DNA of 13,056 nt from Desulfofustis sp. (GTDB lineage: Bacteria > Desulfobacterota > Desulfobulbia > Desulfobulbales > Desulfocapsaceae): NCBI GenBank assembly GCA_030145365.1, contig JAQYVS010000321.1:1-13056 (forward strand). The letters run 5' to 3'. Of this stretch, positions 1-6,890 are shown one piece after another (the stretch's first letter is position 1; each line of letters starts with the position of its first letter). Both the position numbers and the translations under genes were made by a program. The notes beneath the pieces were generated by a model that saw only the letters and a program-made list of their open reading frames with translations, did not search any database and was not told the origin of the DNA.

Positions 1-1
1 G

Positions 2-592
2 ATTGTAGCAGATGAGACTGCTGATGCTGAAATGGTCGCAACCGATTTGCTTGGCCAGGCAGAGCATGGCTACAATTCACCAGCAGTATTGTTGACCACC
101 AACGAGGCGTTGGCAAACGCAATCGAAGAAGAAATTCAGAAGCAGCTCCAGGCCCTGCCAACAGCCGATACTGCCTCGGTTTCCTGGCGTGATTACGGAC
201 AGATCATTCTTGTGGATACGGATGAAGAGATGGTTGTCGAGGCTGACCGAATTGCCTCGGAACACGTTCAGATTCTCACTCGAGATCCCCAGTATTTTCT
301 CGATAATATGACCAACTACGGTGCCCTATTTCTCGGTGCCGAGACCAATGTGTCTTATGGAGACAAGGTAATCGGCACCAACCACACGCTGCCTACCATG
401 GGTGCAGCCCGCTATACCGGCGGTCTTTGGGTCGGTAAGTTCATCAAGACGGTAACCTATCAGCGCTGTACCAAAGAGGCATCACTGATGATCGGTGAAT
501 ATTGCTCCCGGCTTTGTGAGTTGGAAGGCTTCAAAGGCCACAAGGCGCAGGCTGATCTCAGGGTCAAGCGTTACGCGAATCTGAAAAAATAG
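2..592 (+). CDS. Histidinol-dehydrogenase-family alcohol dehydrogenase, HpsN-like, C-terminal part (5' cut off by window)
   Basis: The reading frame is open from base 2, so this is the last 196 residues of a roughly 430-residue protein. The family is a zinc- and NAD-dependent enzyme that oxidises a primary alcohol through the aldehyde to the acid. The zinc ligands and catalytic residues of HisD can be aligned: Gln and His in QAEHGYNS, the Glu-His pair in ASEHVQI, Asp in YGDKVIGTNH, and the final His in EGFKGHKAQ. The segments QAEHGYNSP, LFLGAET and GAARYTGGL resemble, as I recall them, the catabolic paralogues typified by sulfopropanediol dehydrogenase HpsN more than biosynthetic HisD. No other his gene is nearby, and the next genes are catabolic dehydrogenases. 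The family call is firm; the substrate is not known. The stop codon overlaps the Shine-Dalgarno of the next gene, so the two are cotranscribed. Confidence 0.88.
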   Translation: MVADETADAEMVATDLLGQAEHGYNSPAVLLTTNEALANAIEEEIQKQLQALPTADTASVSWRDYGQIILVDTDEEMVVEADRIASEHVQILTRDPQYFLDNMTNYGALFLGAETNVSYGDKVIGTNHTLPTMGAARYTGGLWVGKFIKTVTYQRCTKEASLMIGEYCSRLCELEGFKGHKAQADLRVKRYANLKK

Positions 593-601
593 GAGGACGG
601 G

Positions 602-1357
602 ATGAATGTTTCACTTGATGGCAAAGTAGTTGTGATCACCGGTGGCGGCGGCGGTATCGGTTCCGAGATAGGTCGGCTACTTTCTTCGGTCGGTGCAAAA
701 ATTGTTGTTACCCATTTGGGTGACAGCGACAAAGGGCATGCTGAAGCGGCAATCGCCTCGTTCACAGGTGATGATCACTTGATGGTTCAGGCTTCGGTTG
801 ATAATCTCAATGATCAGAAGAGGCTTGCAAAAGCGATTGGCGAAGAATACGGAAAGGTAGATGTTCTGGTGAACAATGCCGGTGTGACCAGGTTTGTCGA
901 ACCAGATAACCTCGAAGCTCTTGACGATGATTTGATTGACATGATTTTCAGGGTGAACTGGCGTGGATCTTTTGCGACGGTACGGGGGCTGGAAAAACTT
1001 CTTAAAAAGTCAGGCGAAGGGTTGGTGGTTAATATATCATCAATAGCCGGCACGACAGCCATCGGCAGCAACGTTGCCTATTGTGCATCCAAATCTGCAG
1101 TCAATACCATGACAATGGGCCTGGCCCGATCATTGTCCCCAGAAATAAGAGTGCTGTCCATTGCACCGGGTCTTGTGGAAGGGGAGTACACGAAGAAACT
1201 TGATGCCTCGTGGACAAAAGAGCAGGAAGAGTTGACCCCGCTTAAAAGATTGACCCAAGCTGAAGATGTTGCCCGGGCTGTTCTTGCCTGTGCCACTCTG
1301 CTAACCTATTCAACCGGCTGTGTTATCCCGGTTGACGGCGGTCGGCCGCTTACTTGA
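602..1357 (+). CDS. Short-chain dehydrogenase/reductase (SDR), classical type
   Basis: This 251-residue protein has the usual length of a classical SDR, a cytosolic NAD(P)-dependent alcohol/ketone oxidoreductase. The dinucleotide motif TGGGGGIG is at residues 13-20 and the NNAG motif at 91-94. The catalytic set is Asn119, Ser146/147, Tyr160 and Lys164 (YCASK), and a proline-glycine stretch (APGLVEG) follows near residue 188. The start is fixed by AGGAGG at 591-596, five bases upstream, which overlaps the stop codon of the preceding dehydrogenase. It probably oxidises a secondary hydroxyl of the pathway substrate, or reduces the ketone in reverse. It stands between an alcohol dehydrogenase and a 2-hydroxyacid dehydrogenase, so successive oxidations of one polyol are plausible. 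Fold and chemistry are certain; the substrate cannot be read from sequence. Confidence 0.92.
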   Translation: MNVSLDGKVVVITGGGGGIGSEIGRLLSSVGAKIVVTHLGDSDKGHAEAAIASFTGDDHLMVQASVDNLNDQKRLAKAIGEEYGKVDVLVNNAGVTRFVEPDNLEALDDDLIDMIFRVNWRGSFATVRGLEKLLKKSGEGLVVNISSIAGTTAIGSNVAYCASKSAVNTMTMGLARSLSPEIRVLSIAPGLVEGEYTKKLDASWTKEQEELTPLKRLTQAEDVARAVLACATLLTYSTGCVIPVDGGRPLT

Positions 1358-1374
1358 TTACGGGAGATTTCTAA

Positions 1375-2430
1375 ATGGGAAAGAGCACCAATAATATAGA
1401 TGATCGTAAATTGTATACCTTCGTTCATGAACTGTTTGCGAAGACCGGAATGTCGGCGGACGACGCAGCGATCTGTGCGGACTCTCTGGTGCAGACGAAT
1501 CTGTGGGGAATCGATTCCCATGGAGTTTTACGCGTACCAATTTATGTCAAACGACTGCGCTCGGGAGCAATGAATAAAACTCCTGATATCACAAGTGTGA
1601 GAGATGTTGGCGCTCTGGAAGTGTTAAACGGTGATAACGGCTGTGGCTACGTGGTTGGCAAAAGAGCCATGACTCGAGCCTTGGAGAAAGCCGAGAATCA
1701 CGGGATAGGAGCAGTCGGGGTGATGCGTTCCAACCATTTTGGTGCTGCCGCACTTTATACCAAAATGGCGGCGAATCGTGGAATGATCGGCATCGCCATG
1801 ACCAATGTCGTTCCCAACGTGGTGGCTCCAGGCGGAGCTAAGCCGATCGTAGGCAATAATCCTTTTGCCGTGAGCGTCCCCACTTTTGGCGAGTTCCCTT
1901 TTACTCTGGATATTTCATTTTCCGCCGTAGCCGGTGGCAAACTGCTGCTGGCCAGCAAGAAAGGGGAAAAGATTCCGTTGGACTGGGCCACCGATAAAGA
2001 AGGAAGGCCGACCGATGATCCGGACAAAGGTTTTGCTGGATTTCTGCTGCCCGTTGGCGGTCATAAAGGCTATGGGCTGGCCCTGGTGGTAGACCTGCTC
2101 TGTGGAATATTAACCGGTGGGGCGTATCTCCATGGCTTGAAGGGGATGTATAAATATCCCGATGATCCAAGCCTGACAGGACATTTTTTTATCGCCATCA
2201 ATCCGCTGGCGTTGATGGAAAAAGATATACTAAAGGAGCGTATGGATGACTTCTACCAGCAGATAAAATCATCGCCAATGTGGGATACATCCAGAGAGAT
2301 GCTTATGCCCGGCGAGCTGGAATATCGGACCGAAATCAAAAGAAAACAGGAGGGAATTGCTCTTCCACAAGAGTTAGTTGTTGAAATCAACGAATTAGCC
2401 AAGAACTTGGGGATTGATTCTCAGTTATAA
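1375..2430 (+). CDS. Ldh2/malate dehydrogenase-family 2-hydroxyacid dehydrogenase
   Basis: This is a full-length (351 aa) member of the NAD(P)-dependent Ldh2/MDH2 family, which interconverts 2-hydroxy acids and 2-keto acids. Known members act on malate, L-lactate, ureidoglycolate, 2,3-diketogulonate and sulfolactate (ComC). Family signatures are GIDSHGVLR (residues 45-53, with the catalytic His49), SNHFG (119-123), NNPFAVSVP (161-169), LDWATDKEGRPTDDP (202-216) and LPVGGHKGYGLAL (225-237). The start ATG follows GGGAGA with normal spacing, 17 bases after the SDR gene, so it belongs to the same transcript. It would convert a hydroxy acid made by the upstream dehydrogenases into the keto acid needed by the aldolase encoded at 6040. 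The pairing with an HpsN-like enzyme recalls sulfonate pathways, but no sulfonate lyase is visible. Family assignment is firm; the substrate is open. Confidence 0.93.
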   Translation: MGKSTNNIDDRKLYTFVHELFAKTGMSADDAAICADSLVQTNLWGIDSHGVLRVPIYVKRLRSGAMNKTPDITSVRDVGALEVLNGDNGCGYVVGKRAMTRALEKAENHGIGAVGVMRSNHFGAAALYTKMAANRGMIGIAMTNVVPNVVAPGGAKPIVGNNPFAVSVPTFGEFPFTLDISFSAVAGGKLLLASKKGEKIPLDWATDKEGRPTDDPDKGFAGFLLPVGGHKGYGLALVVDLLCGILTGGAYLHGLKGMYKYPDDPSLTGHFFIAINPLALMEKDILKERMDDFYQQIKSSPMWDTSREMLMPGELEYRTEIKRKQEGIALPQELVVEINELAKNLGIDSQL

Positions 2431-2466
2431 GCAAACAAAAAAAATAATAACTAAAAGGAGATAGTA

Positions 2467-3288
2467 ATGGTCGAGAGAAAATCAGTATGGTGGCAAGAGA
2501 ACCCAGGCCCAGTTGTTGTAGATTATGCCAAGGAAGTATGTGATGTTGCCATTTTGCCAATTGGAGCGATTGAACAGCATGGTCCTCATTGTCCTCTTGT
2601 TTCGGATGCTGCAAATGCTATGGGCATTGCCGAACTGATCGGTAAGAAGAGCGGAGCTATGATTTTGCCTTGTCCGATGTACGGATCTCACCCGTATCAT
2701 CATTGGGGTGTTCCCGGTACCATACCGCTCACGTTTGAAACTCATATCGGTATGCTCTGCGACATCGTCCGGGGTGCCAGCGTTGCCGGCTACAACAAGT
2801 TTATCATTCTGTCAGCTCACGGTCAGGTTTCATCGACCATCGTTGCTGTTCACAAACTTGGTATTGAAGGCTTTTTTGTGCTGTCTTTGCACTGGTACGA
2901 TTTTCTAAGAGATGACAAATCTCTCCTTGAAGATCATATGTGGCATGCCGATGAAGCTGAAACCTCGGTTGCCCTCTACCTCTATCCGGAAATGGTGGAC
3001 ATGAGTCTGGCTGCACCAGGTGGCGGTGAGGGACTCATCGATTCAAAATGGAAAATTGCGCCGGGTGCTGCTCCTAAACCAGGCCAGATGTATCATTTCG
3101 AGGGGACGTTTGCCCGCCCGGAAAAATATGAAATGGAAGAGGGCGGCAACGGAGTTGTCGGTGACCCGACCAAGGCAAGCCGTGAGAAGGGGGAGGCGGT
3201 AGTTACCAAAACGGTTGATCATGTTAGTGAGCTGGTTGCTGAAATAAGGGAGAAATACCCTTGCGGTGTTAAGCCTCAGACTGCCTGA
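2467..3288 (+). CDS. Creatininase-family metal-dependent hydrolase with altered HGGN motif
   Basis: This 273-residue protein belongs to the creatininase superfamily, dinuclear metal hydrolases that open cyclic amides. Some relatives act on other rings, for example the inositol-pathway hydrolase IolN. The first metal site is clear in GAIEQHGPH and the following Asp (Glu36, His38, Asp47). The third region, usually NGHGGN, reads SAHGQVSS here, keeping His118 but losing the Gly-Asn. The distal motif WHADEAETSVAL supplies His160 and Glu163/Glu165. The start ATG has AAAGGAGAT about six bases upstream, after a 36-bp A-rich gap. In this operon it may hydrolyse a lactone, an amide or a cyclic ketone. 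The full set of likely metal ligands argues for an active enzyme; true creatinine hydrolysis is unlikely from context. Confidence 0.85.
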   Translation: MVERKSVWWQENPGPVVVDYAKEVCDVAILPIGAIEQHGPHCPLVSDAANAMGIAELIGKKSGAMILPCPMYGSHPYHHWGVPGTIPLTFETHIGMLCDIVRGASVAGYNKFIILSAHGQVSSTIVAVHKLGIEGFFVLSLHWYDFLRDDKSLLEDHMWHADEAETSVALYLYPEMVDMSLAAPGGGEGLIDSKWKIAPGAAPKPGQMYHFEGTFARPEKYEMEEGGNGVVGDPTKASREKGEAVVTKTVDHVSELVAEIREKYPCGVKPQTA

Positions 3289-3424
3289 TATACAGTAGCA
3301 AATTTATATACAATTGCACGTGACGGAATGGTCGATTCTCGGTGTGCTGCCTGGGAACTGGTGCGACCTTCATGGGGAGTCCCGGAAAGGATTACGTGCG
3401 TAATTCTTAATAGAGGTATTAGAA
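3289..3424 (+). other. 136-bp intergenic leader with inverted repeats, possible structured RNA or operator
   Basis: This is the longest gap in the + strand operon. Its left part (3289-3320) is AT-rich and its right part is GC-rich. Possible pairings are GGTCG (3330-3334) with CGACC (3364-3368), a short GGG/CCC hairpin around 3374-3383, and a stronger inverted repeat at 3387-3408. I found no convincing -35/-10 pair and no cobalamin, SAM or tetrahydrofolate riboswitch core. The gap could hold an internal regulatory element acting on the isomerase-like gene and everything after it. That role is inferred from position and pairing only. Confidence 0.35.
3387..3408 (+). repeat. Inverted repeat with 10-bp arms upstream of the isomerase-like gene
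   Basis: The arms AAGGATTACG (3387-3396) and CGTAATTCTT (3399-3408) are complementary except for one pair, which would be a G-U wobble in RNA, and are separated by TG. As RNA it gives a short strong hairpin just before the AGAGGT ribosome site (3412-3417). As DNA it is a near-perfect palindrome that a dimeric regulator could bind. No long U-run follows, so a standard terminator is less likely. Confidence 0.45.
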
Positions 3425-4852
3425 ATGGATAAACCAAAGGTTGGTTTGGTCACCTTCGGTGATGAACGAGATGATATGTGGGAAAAGGTTTTTAAGAACC
3501 TTGCCGAACCCAGGCATGCAAAACTCAGGGATCACCTACAGACGCAGCCGATAGAGTTGATTTCTTTTGATGCGGTAGCCAGAACAAGAAATGATATTGA
3601 CGGCCAGATCGATAAATTGAGAGCCGCCTATGTCGATGTGATGATTGCCCATACCCCATGCTGGACCTCTCCCAATCTCGTCATCCATGGCGTGCAGCGC
3701 CTGGATATGCCGGTCATCCTGATGACCAGTAAAGATATGGCAACCCACGGTATGGTGGGGTTCTTCGGTGCAGGAGGAGCCATGCATCAGGCCGGTATTG
3801 AACATATCAGAATACGCGATGATGTCGGTTCACCTTCCATGACCGCAAAACTGATGCCGTTTGTCAAGGCAGCTGCTGCAGCTAATGCTCTTAAAGGCGA
3901 AGTTTTTGGTTTATTCGGTGGACGGTCGCTAGGCATCGATACCGGGTCAATCGATCCGATTCAATGGCGTCGACTCTTCGGCATCGATGTCGAGCACATC
4001 GATCAACTCGAGATCATCAGGCGCGCTGAACTCCTGTTGGAAGAGGAAACAGAAAGAGTTGACAAAATGATTGCCTGGCTCGAAGAGCATATGAAAACGG
4101 TTGCCTATAACGATCTCGTGCTGACAAGGGAGAAACTCGCCTATCAGTGCGCCTGCTATCTGGCAACAAAAGACATTATTGAGGAAAAAGGTCTCGGTTT
4201 CGTGGCAATTAAATGTATGCCGGATCTCTCAAATAATTACGTACCCCAGTGTATTTCGGCGGCGCTGCTGCCGGGACCGTATGATGCGGACGGAGAGAAG
4301 CCGAACATTTCCATGGGGTGTGAAGCCGACTGTGACAATGCACTGACCATGGAGATCATGAAGCATCTTACCGGCGGAATGCCCACGCTTTTCGGCGATC
4401 TCAGTCACATTGACGATGAAGACAATGTCCTGTATCTGCCAAATTGCGGAGCCCAGAGTACATGGTTTGCTTCCCGTTCAGATGATTTCAAAGAAAATCT
4501 GAAACAGGTAGAATTGCGACCCTCGGTACGTCCCGGCGGCGGTGCCACCGTTTATTTTAGATCGGCACCGGGGCCGATCACGTTAGCACGACTGTATCGG
4601 TGGAGTGGCGAATACCGTATGGCAATTATTCCAGGCCAGGTGATTGAGCTTTCACAGGAAAAACTCGATGCATTCATCGAGGCCAGGGGAGCTCATCAAT
4701 TGCCCACTGCATTCGTCAAGGTCAGTACCGACATCGAAGCCATTATTGATGAGTTCGGTTCCAATCACATTGCCGGTGTGGCAAAAGATATTGAGCAGGA
4801 GCTCGTCCAGTTCTGTAAAATGAAAGGCATCACTCCGGTGGTGATGAAATAG
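3425..4852 (+). CDS. L-fucose/L-arabinose isomerase-like protein
   Basis: This 475-residue protein resembles the fucose/arabinose isomerase superfamily, Mn-dependent aldose-ketose isomerases. The N-terminal half has the Rossmann-like start KVGLVTFGDERDDMW and the segment GGRSLGIDTGSIDP followed by WRRLFGIDVEHID (residues 165-193). The C-terminal half contains the likely metal ligands Glu300 (GCEAD), Asp325 (FGDLSHID) and His448 (GSNHIAG). The layout matches the FucI triad Glu-Asp-His, although the protein is shorter than FucI (about 590 aa). The start follows AGAGGT with seven bases of spacing. No kinase or class II fuculose-phosphate aldolase accompanies it, so it is probably not a standard fucose pathway enzyme. 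It may isomerise the sugar skeleton before or after demethylation by the next gene product. Family confidence is good; reaction and substrate are inferred. Confidence 0.85.
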   Translation: MDKPKVGLVTFGDERDDMWEKVFKNLAEPRHAKLRDHLQTQPIELISFDAVARTRNDIDGQIDKLRAAYVDVMIAHTPCWTSPNLVIHGVQRLDMPVILMTSKDMATHGMVGFFGAGGAMHQAGIEHIRIRDDVGSPSMTAKLMPFVKAAAAANALKGEVFGLFGGRSLGIDTGSIDPIQWRRLFGIDVEHIDQLEIIRRAELLLEEETERVDKMIAWLEEHMKTVAYNDLVLTREKLAYQCACYLATKDIIEEKGLGFVAIKCMPDLSNNYVPQCISAALLPGPYDADGEKPNISMGCEADCDNALTMEIMKHLTGGMPTLFGDLSHIDDEDNVLYLPNCGAQSTWFASRSDDFKENLKQVELRPSVRPGGGATVYFRSAPGPITLARLYRWSGEYRMAIIPGQVIELSQEKLDAFIEARGAHQLPTAFVKVSTDIEAIIDEFGSNHIAGVAKDIEQELVQFCKMKGITPVVMK

Positions 4853-4866
4853 CGGAGATAGATGTC

Positions 4867-6036
4867 ATGAACCCTCGAGAACGTTTTTTAAAGGCCATGA
4901 ACCATCAGGCAACGGATAGAGTGCTTGTGGACATGGGCAAGCAGGTCGGCTCACTGCATAAATTTGAATATCAGAAGCTCTATGAGCACCTGGGCGAACC
5001 TGAATGGATGCAGAATCATGGTGTGATTCTCGACAAGATGGCCCAGACAGTGGTGCCGGATGAAGCGCTGCTGCAAAAATTCGGTGTTGATTTTCGCTGG
5101 CTTATCCCCCACTGGGTTGGGGTAAAACCATTTGAGGAGAAGGGGCGAACGGGCTATTACGATATGTGGGGGACAACTTTCAGTGAAATGGAGGATTATT
5201 TCGCAATCACCGCTACCCCGCTAACCGAAGGCACAATGGAGGAACTTGAAAATCATCCCTGGCCTGACCCCGATGACCCGCGAATGTTCACCGGGCTGCG
5301 GGAGCAGGCCAAAAACCTCTTTGAAAACAGCGATTATGTCATTGGTGCCGATGGTATTAAAGGTGGAATCCTGCAGACCTGTCTCTGGCTGAGGGGATAT
5401 GACAAGTTCTTTCTCGACCTTGCCATGAACAAGGATTACGCTGATGCACTGCTGGAGAAGGTCCTTGATCTTTACTGCAGGATGTACACTAATTATTTCC
5501 GGGAAGTTGGTGACTACGCCCAGCTGGTCTATATAACTGATGATCTGGGAACACAGGTCTCTCTGCTCATGTCACCCAAGATGTTTCGCGAACAGGTTAA
5601 ACCAAAATTCAAAACCTTCAACGATCACCTTAAATCGCTGAGTGATGCCAAGATAATGTTTCACTCCGACGGTGCCATCGATCCGTTATTGGAAGACCTG
5701 ATAGAGATTGGAGTCGATATCCTTAACCCGGTTCAGACCTCGACCAAGGGGCTTGAGAATACTCTTGAAATTAAAGAGAAATATGGAGCACGGTTAAGTT
5801 TTCACGGTGCCATCGATGTTCAGCAGATCATGCCGAACAGTTCGGTGGCAGAAATCAAGAGAGAGGTTGCCCGCAGGATTCATGATCTTGGTTCAGGTGG
5901 CGGCTACATTCTGGCCCCCTGTCACAATATCGGTTATGACATTCCGGTTGAAAATGTCTTGGCCCTTTTTGAGGCAGCCCAAGAGTTCGGTGGTATGGAC
6001 CAGTCTGAATTAAAAAAGATAATGGAGAACAGTTAA
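4867..6036 (+). CDS. UroD-family corrinoid methyltransferase (probable substrate:corrinoid demethylase, MT1)
   Basis: This 389-residue protein has the uroporphyrinogen decarboxylase fold used by MtaA, MtbA, CmuA and some O-demethylase methyltransferases. It is not heme-biosynthetic HemE, as shown by its company and by motifs such as YITDDLGTQ (residues 222-230), FHSDGAIDPLLEDLIEIGVDILNPVQ-type core (265-290), SFHGAIDVQQ (311-320) and LAPCHNIGYDIP (349-360). The canonical zinc pattern HxC...C of MtaA/MtbA is here His266-Ser-Asp268 with Cys352, so Asp replaces the first Cys. The start lies nine bases after GGAGA, 14 bases beyond the previous stop codon. Since a corrinoid protein and a separate tetrahydrofolate methyltransferase follow, the economical role is MT1: removing the methyl group from the substrate and placing it on the corrinoid. 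The methyl donor is unknown. Confidence 0.87.
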   Translation: MNPRERFLKAMNHQATDRVLVDMGKQVGSLHKFEYQKLYEHLGEPEWMQNHGVILDKMAQTVVPDEALLQKFGVDFRWLIPHWVGVKPFEEKGRTGYYDMWGTTFSEMEDYFAITATPLTEGTMEELENHPWPDPDDPRMFTGLREQAKNLFENSDYVIGADGIKGGILQTCLWLRGYDKFFLDLAMNKDYADALLEKVLDLYCRMYTNYFREVGDYAQLVYITDDLGTQVSLLMSPKMFREQVKPKFKTFNDHLKSLSDAKIMFHSDGAIDPLLEDLIEIGVDILNPVQTSTKGLENTLEIKEKYGARLSFHGAIDVQQIMPNSSVAEIKREVARRIHDLGSGGGYILAPCHNIGYDIPVENVLALFEAAQEFGGMDQSELKKIMENS

Positions 6037-6039
6037 GTA

Positions 6040-6810
6040 ATGAAAAATAGAATTAAATCCCTGCTCAAACAAGGAAAACCAACGGCTGGTGCCTGGCTGC
6101 AGATGACATCACCTTTTTCAGCAGAAATCATGGCTCGGGCTGGCTTTGACTGGTTAATCGTTGACCTGGAGCATGCGCCGGGAGATCTTCTGAATCTCGC
6201 CTCCCAGCTTCAGGCGATGGGGGGCATGGATTGTGTGCCGTTTGTTAGAGCTCCCTGGAATGACCCCGTTGCTATCAAACGGATTCTCGATACGGGAGTT
6301 ATGGGTGTACTTATCCCCTATGTAAACAGCGCTGAAGAAGCCAAGAACGCGGTGGCGGCCTGCAAGTATCCCCCCGAAGGAATCAGAGGTCTGGCCGGTA
6401 GCCCCCGTGCCGCATATTTTGGCCAGAATTCCATGGACTACTTAAAAGCTGCCAACGAGGAGATCCTGGTAATCATTGCCGTTGAAACCGGTGAGGCGAT
6501 TGCCAACCTTGATGAAATTCTGGGGGTTGATGGGCTCGATGGGATATTTATCGGGCCGATGGATCTTGCAACCTCAATGGGGTATTTCGGTGATCCATCA
6601 CATCCCGAGGTGCAGCAAGCTATTGCCACGGTAGAGGAGAAGACATTGAAGGCTGGAAAATATCTCGGTACCGTTGGTGGTAGCTGGGAACAGGCCAGAA
6701 AAAAATATGATAAGGGGTATCAACTCCTGATGCTGATGAGTGACTCGGTAGACCTGGCGAAGCTAGCTGGCCAGACGGTAGCACGATTTACCGAGGAATA
6801 TAGAAAATAA
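6040..6810 (+). CDS. HpcH/HpaI-family class II aldolase
   Basis: This 256-residue protein is a metal-dependent pyruvate aldolase of the HpaI/GarL/RhmA type. Such enzymes cleave 4-hydroxy-2-keto acids to pyruvate (or a close analogue) and an aldehyde. Catalytic positions coincide with E. coli HpaI numbering: His45 in VDLEHAP, Arg70 in FVRAPWND, metal ligands Glu149 (AVETG) and Asp175 (IGPMDLATSMG). Residue 147 is Ala. The start ATG is three bases after the UroD-type gene's stop, with GGAG inside the end of that gene as ribosome site, so translation is probably coupled. The enzyme gives the likely C-C cleavage step of the operon, fed by the Ldh2-type keto-acid-forming enzyme. A matching dehydratase is not in the window and may lie upstream. 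Citrate lyase beta-type or malyl-CoA lyase activity is unlikely given the HpaI motifs. Confidence 0.92.
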   Translation: MKNRIKSLLKQGKPTAGAWLQMTSPFSAEIMARAGFDWLIVDLEHAPGDLLNLASQLQAMGGMDCVPFVRAPWNDPVAIKRILDTGVMGVLIPYVNSAEEAKNAVAACKYPPEGIRGLAGSPRAAYFGQNSMDYLKAANEEILVIIAVETGEAIANLDEILGVDGLDGIFIGPMDLATSMGYFGDPSHPEVQQAIATVEEKTLKAGKYLGTVGGSWEQARKKYDKGYQLLMLMSDSVDLAKLAGQTVARFTEEYRK

Positions 6811-6825
6811 TTTTCTGCCAAGGTG

Positions 6826-6849
6826 AGGCCAGGTATTATGATCTGGCTT
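6826..6849 (+). other. RNA hairpin between aldolase and corrinoid protein genes
   Basis: AGGCCAGGT (6826-6834) can pair with ATCTGGCTT (6841-6849), allowing two G-U pairs, around a six-base loop. The AT-rich tail (ATTTGATATAG) is not a clean U-run, so it looks more like a partial terminator, an RNA-processing or a stabilising hairpin than a full stop. It sits in an 80-bp gap just before the corrinoid protein, a component that is usually needed in excess. Confidence 0.4.
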
Positions 6850-6890
6850 ATTTGATATAGAATTATACATGAAAAGAAGGAAGTGAAATT

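Noticed and set aside
2..592. Biosynthetic histidinol dehydrogenase (hisD) of a histidine operon
   Set aside because: The characteristic segments differ from HisD, and no other histidine gene is adjacent; the neighbours are catabolic.
3261..3294. Internal promoter TTGCGG / TATACA after the creatininase-like gene
   Set aside because: The spacer would be 22 bases and the -35 box is poor.
3361..3390. GTGCGACC, which resembles the 5' end of a group II intron
   Set aside because: The gap is far too short for an intron, there is no domain V and no maturase gene, so this is a chance match.
3330..3400. Possible cobalamin, SAM or tetrahydrofolate riboswitch, prompted by the downstream C1 genes
   Set aside because: None of the conserved core sequences (for example the B12-box type GCCACTG) is present; only generic pairing is seen.
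4867..6036. Heme-pathway uroporphyrinogen decarboxylase HemE
   Set aside because: Neighbouring corrinoid and pterin methyltransferase genes and the HSDG/APCHN motifs fit the methyltransferase branch of the fold.
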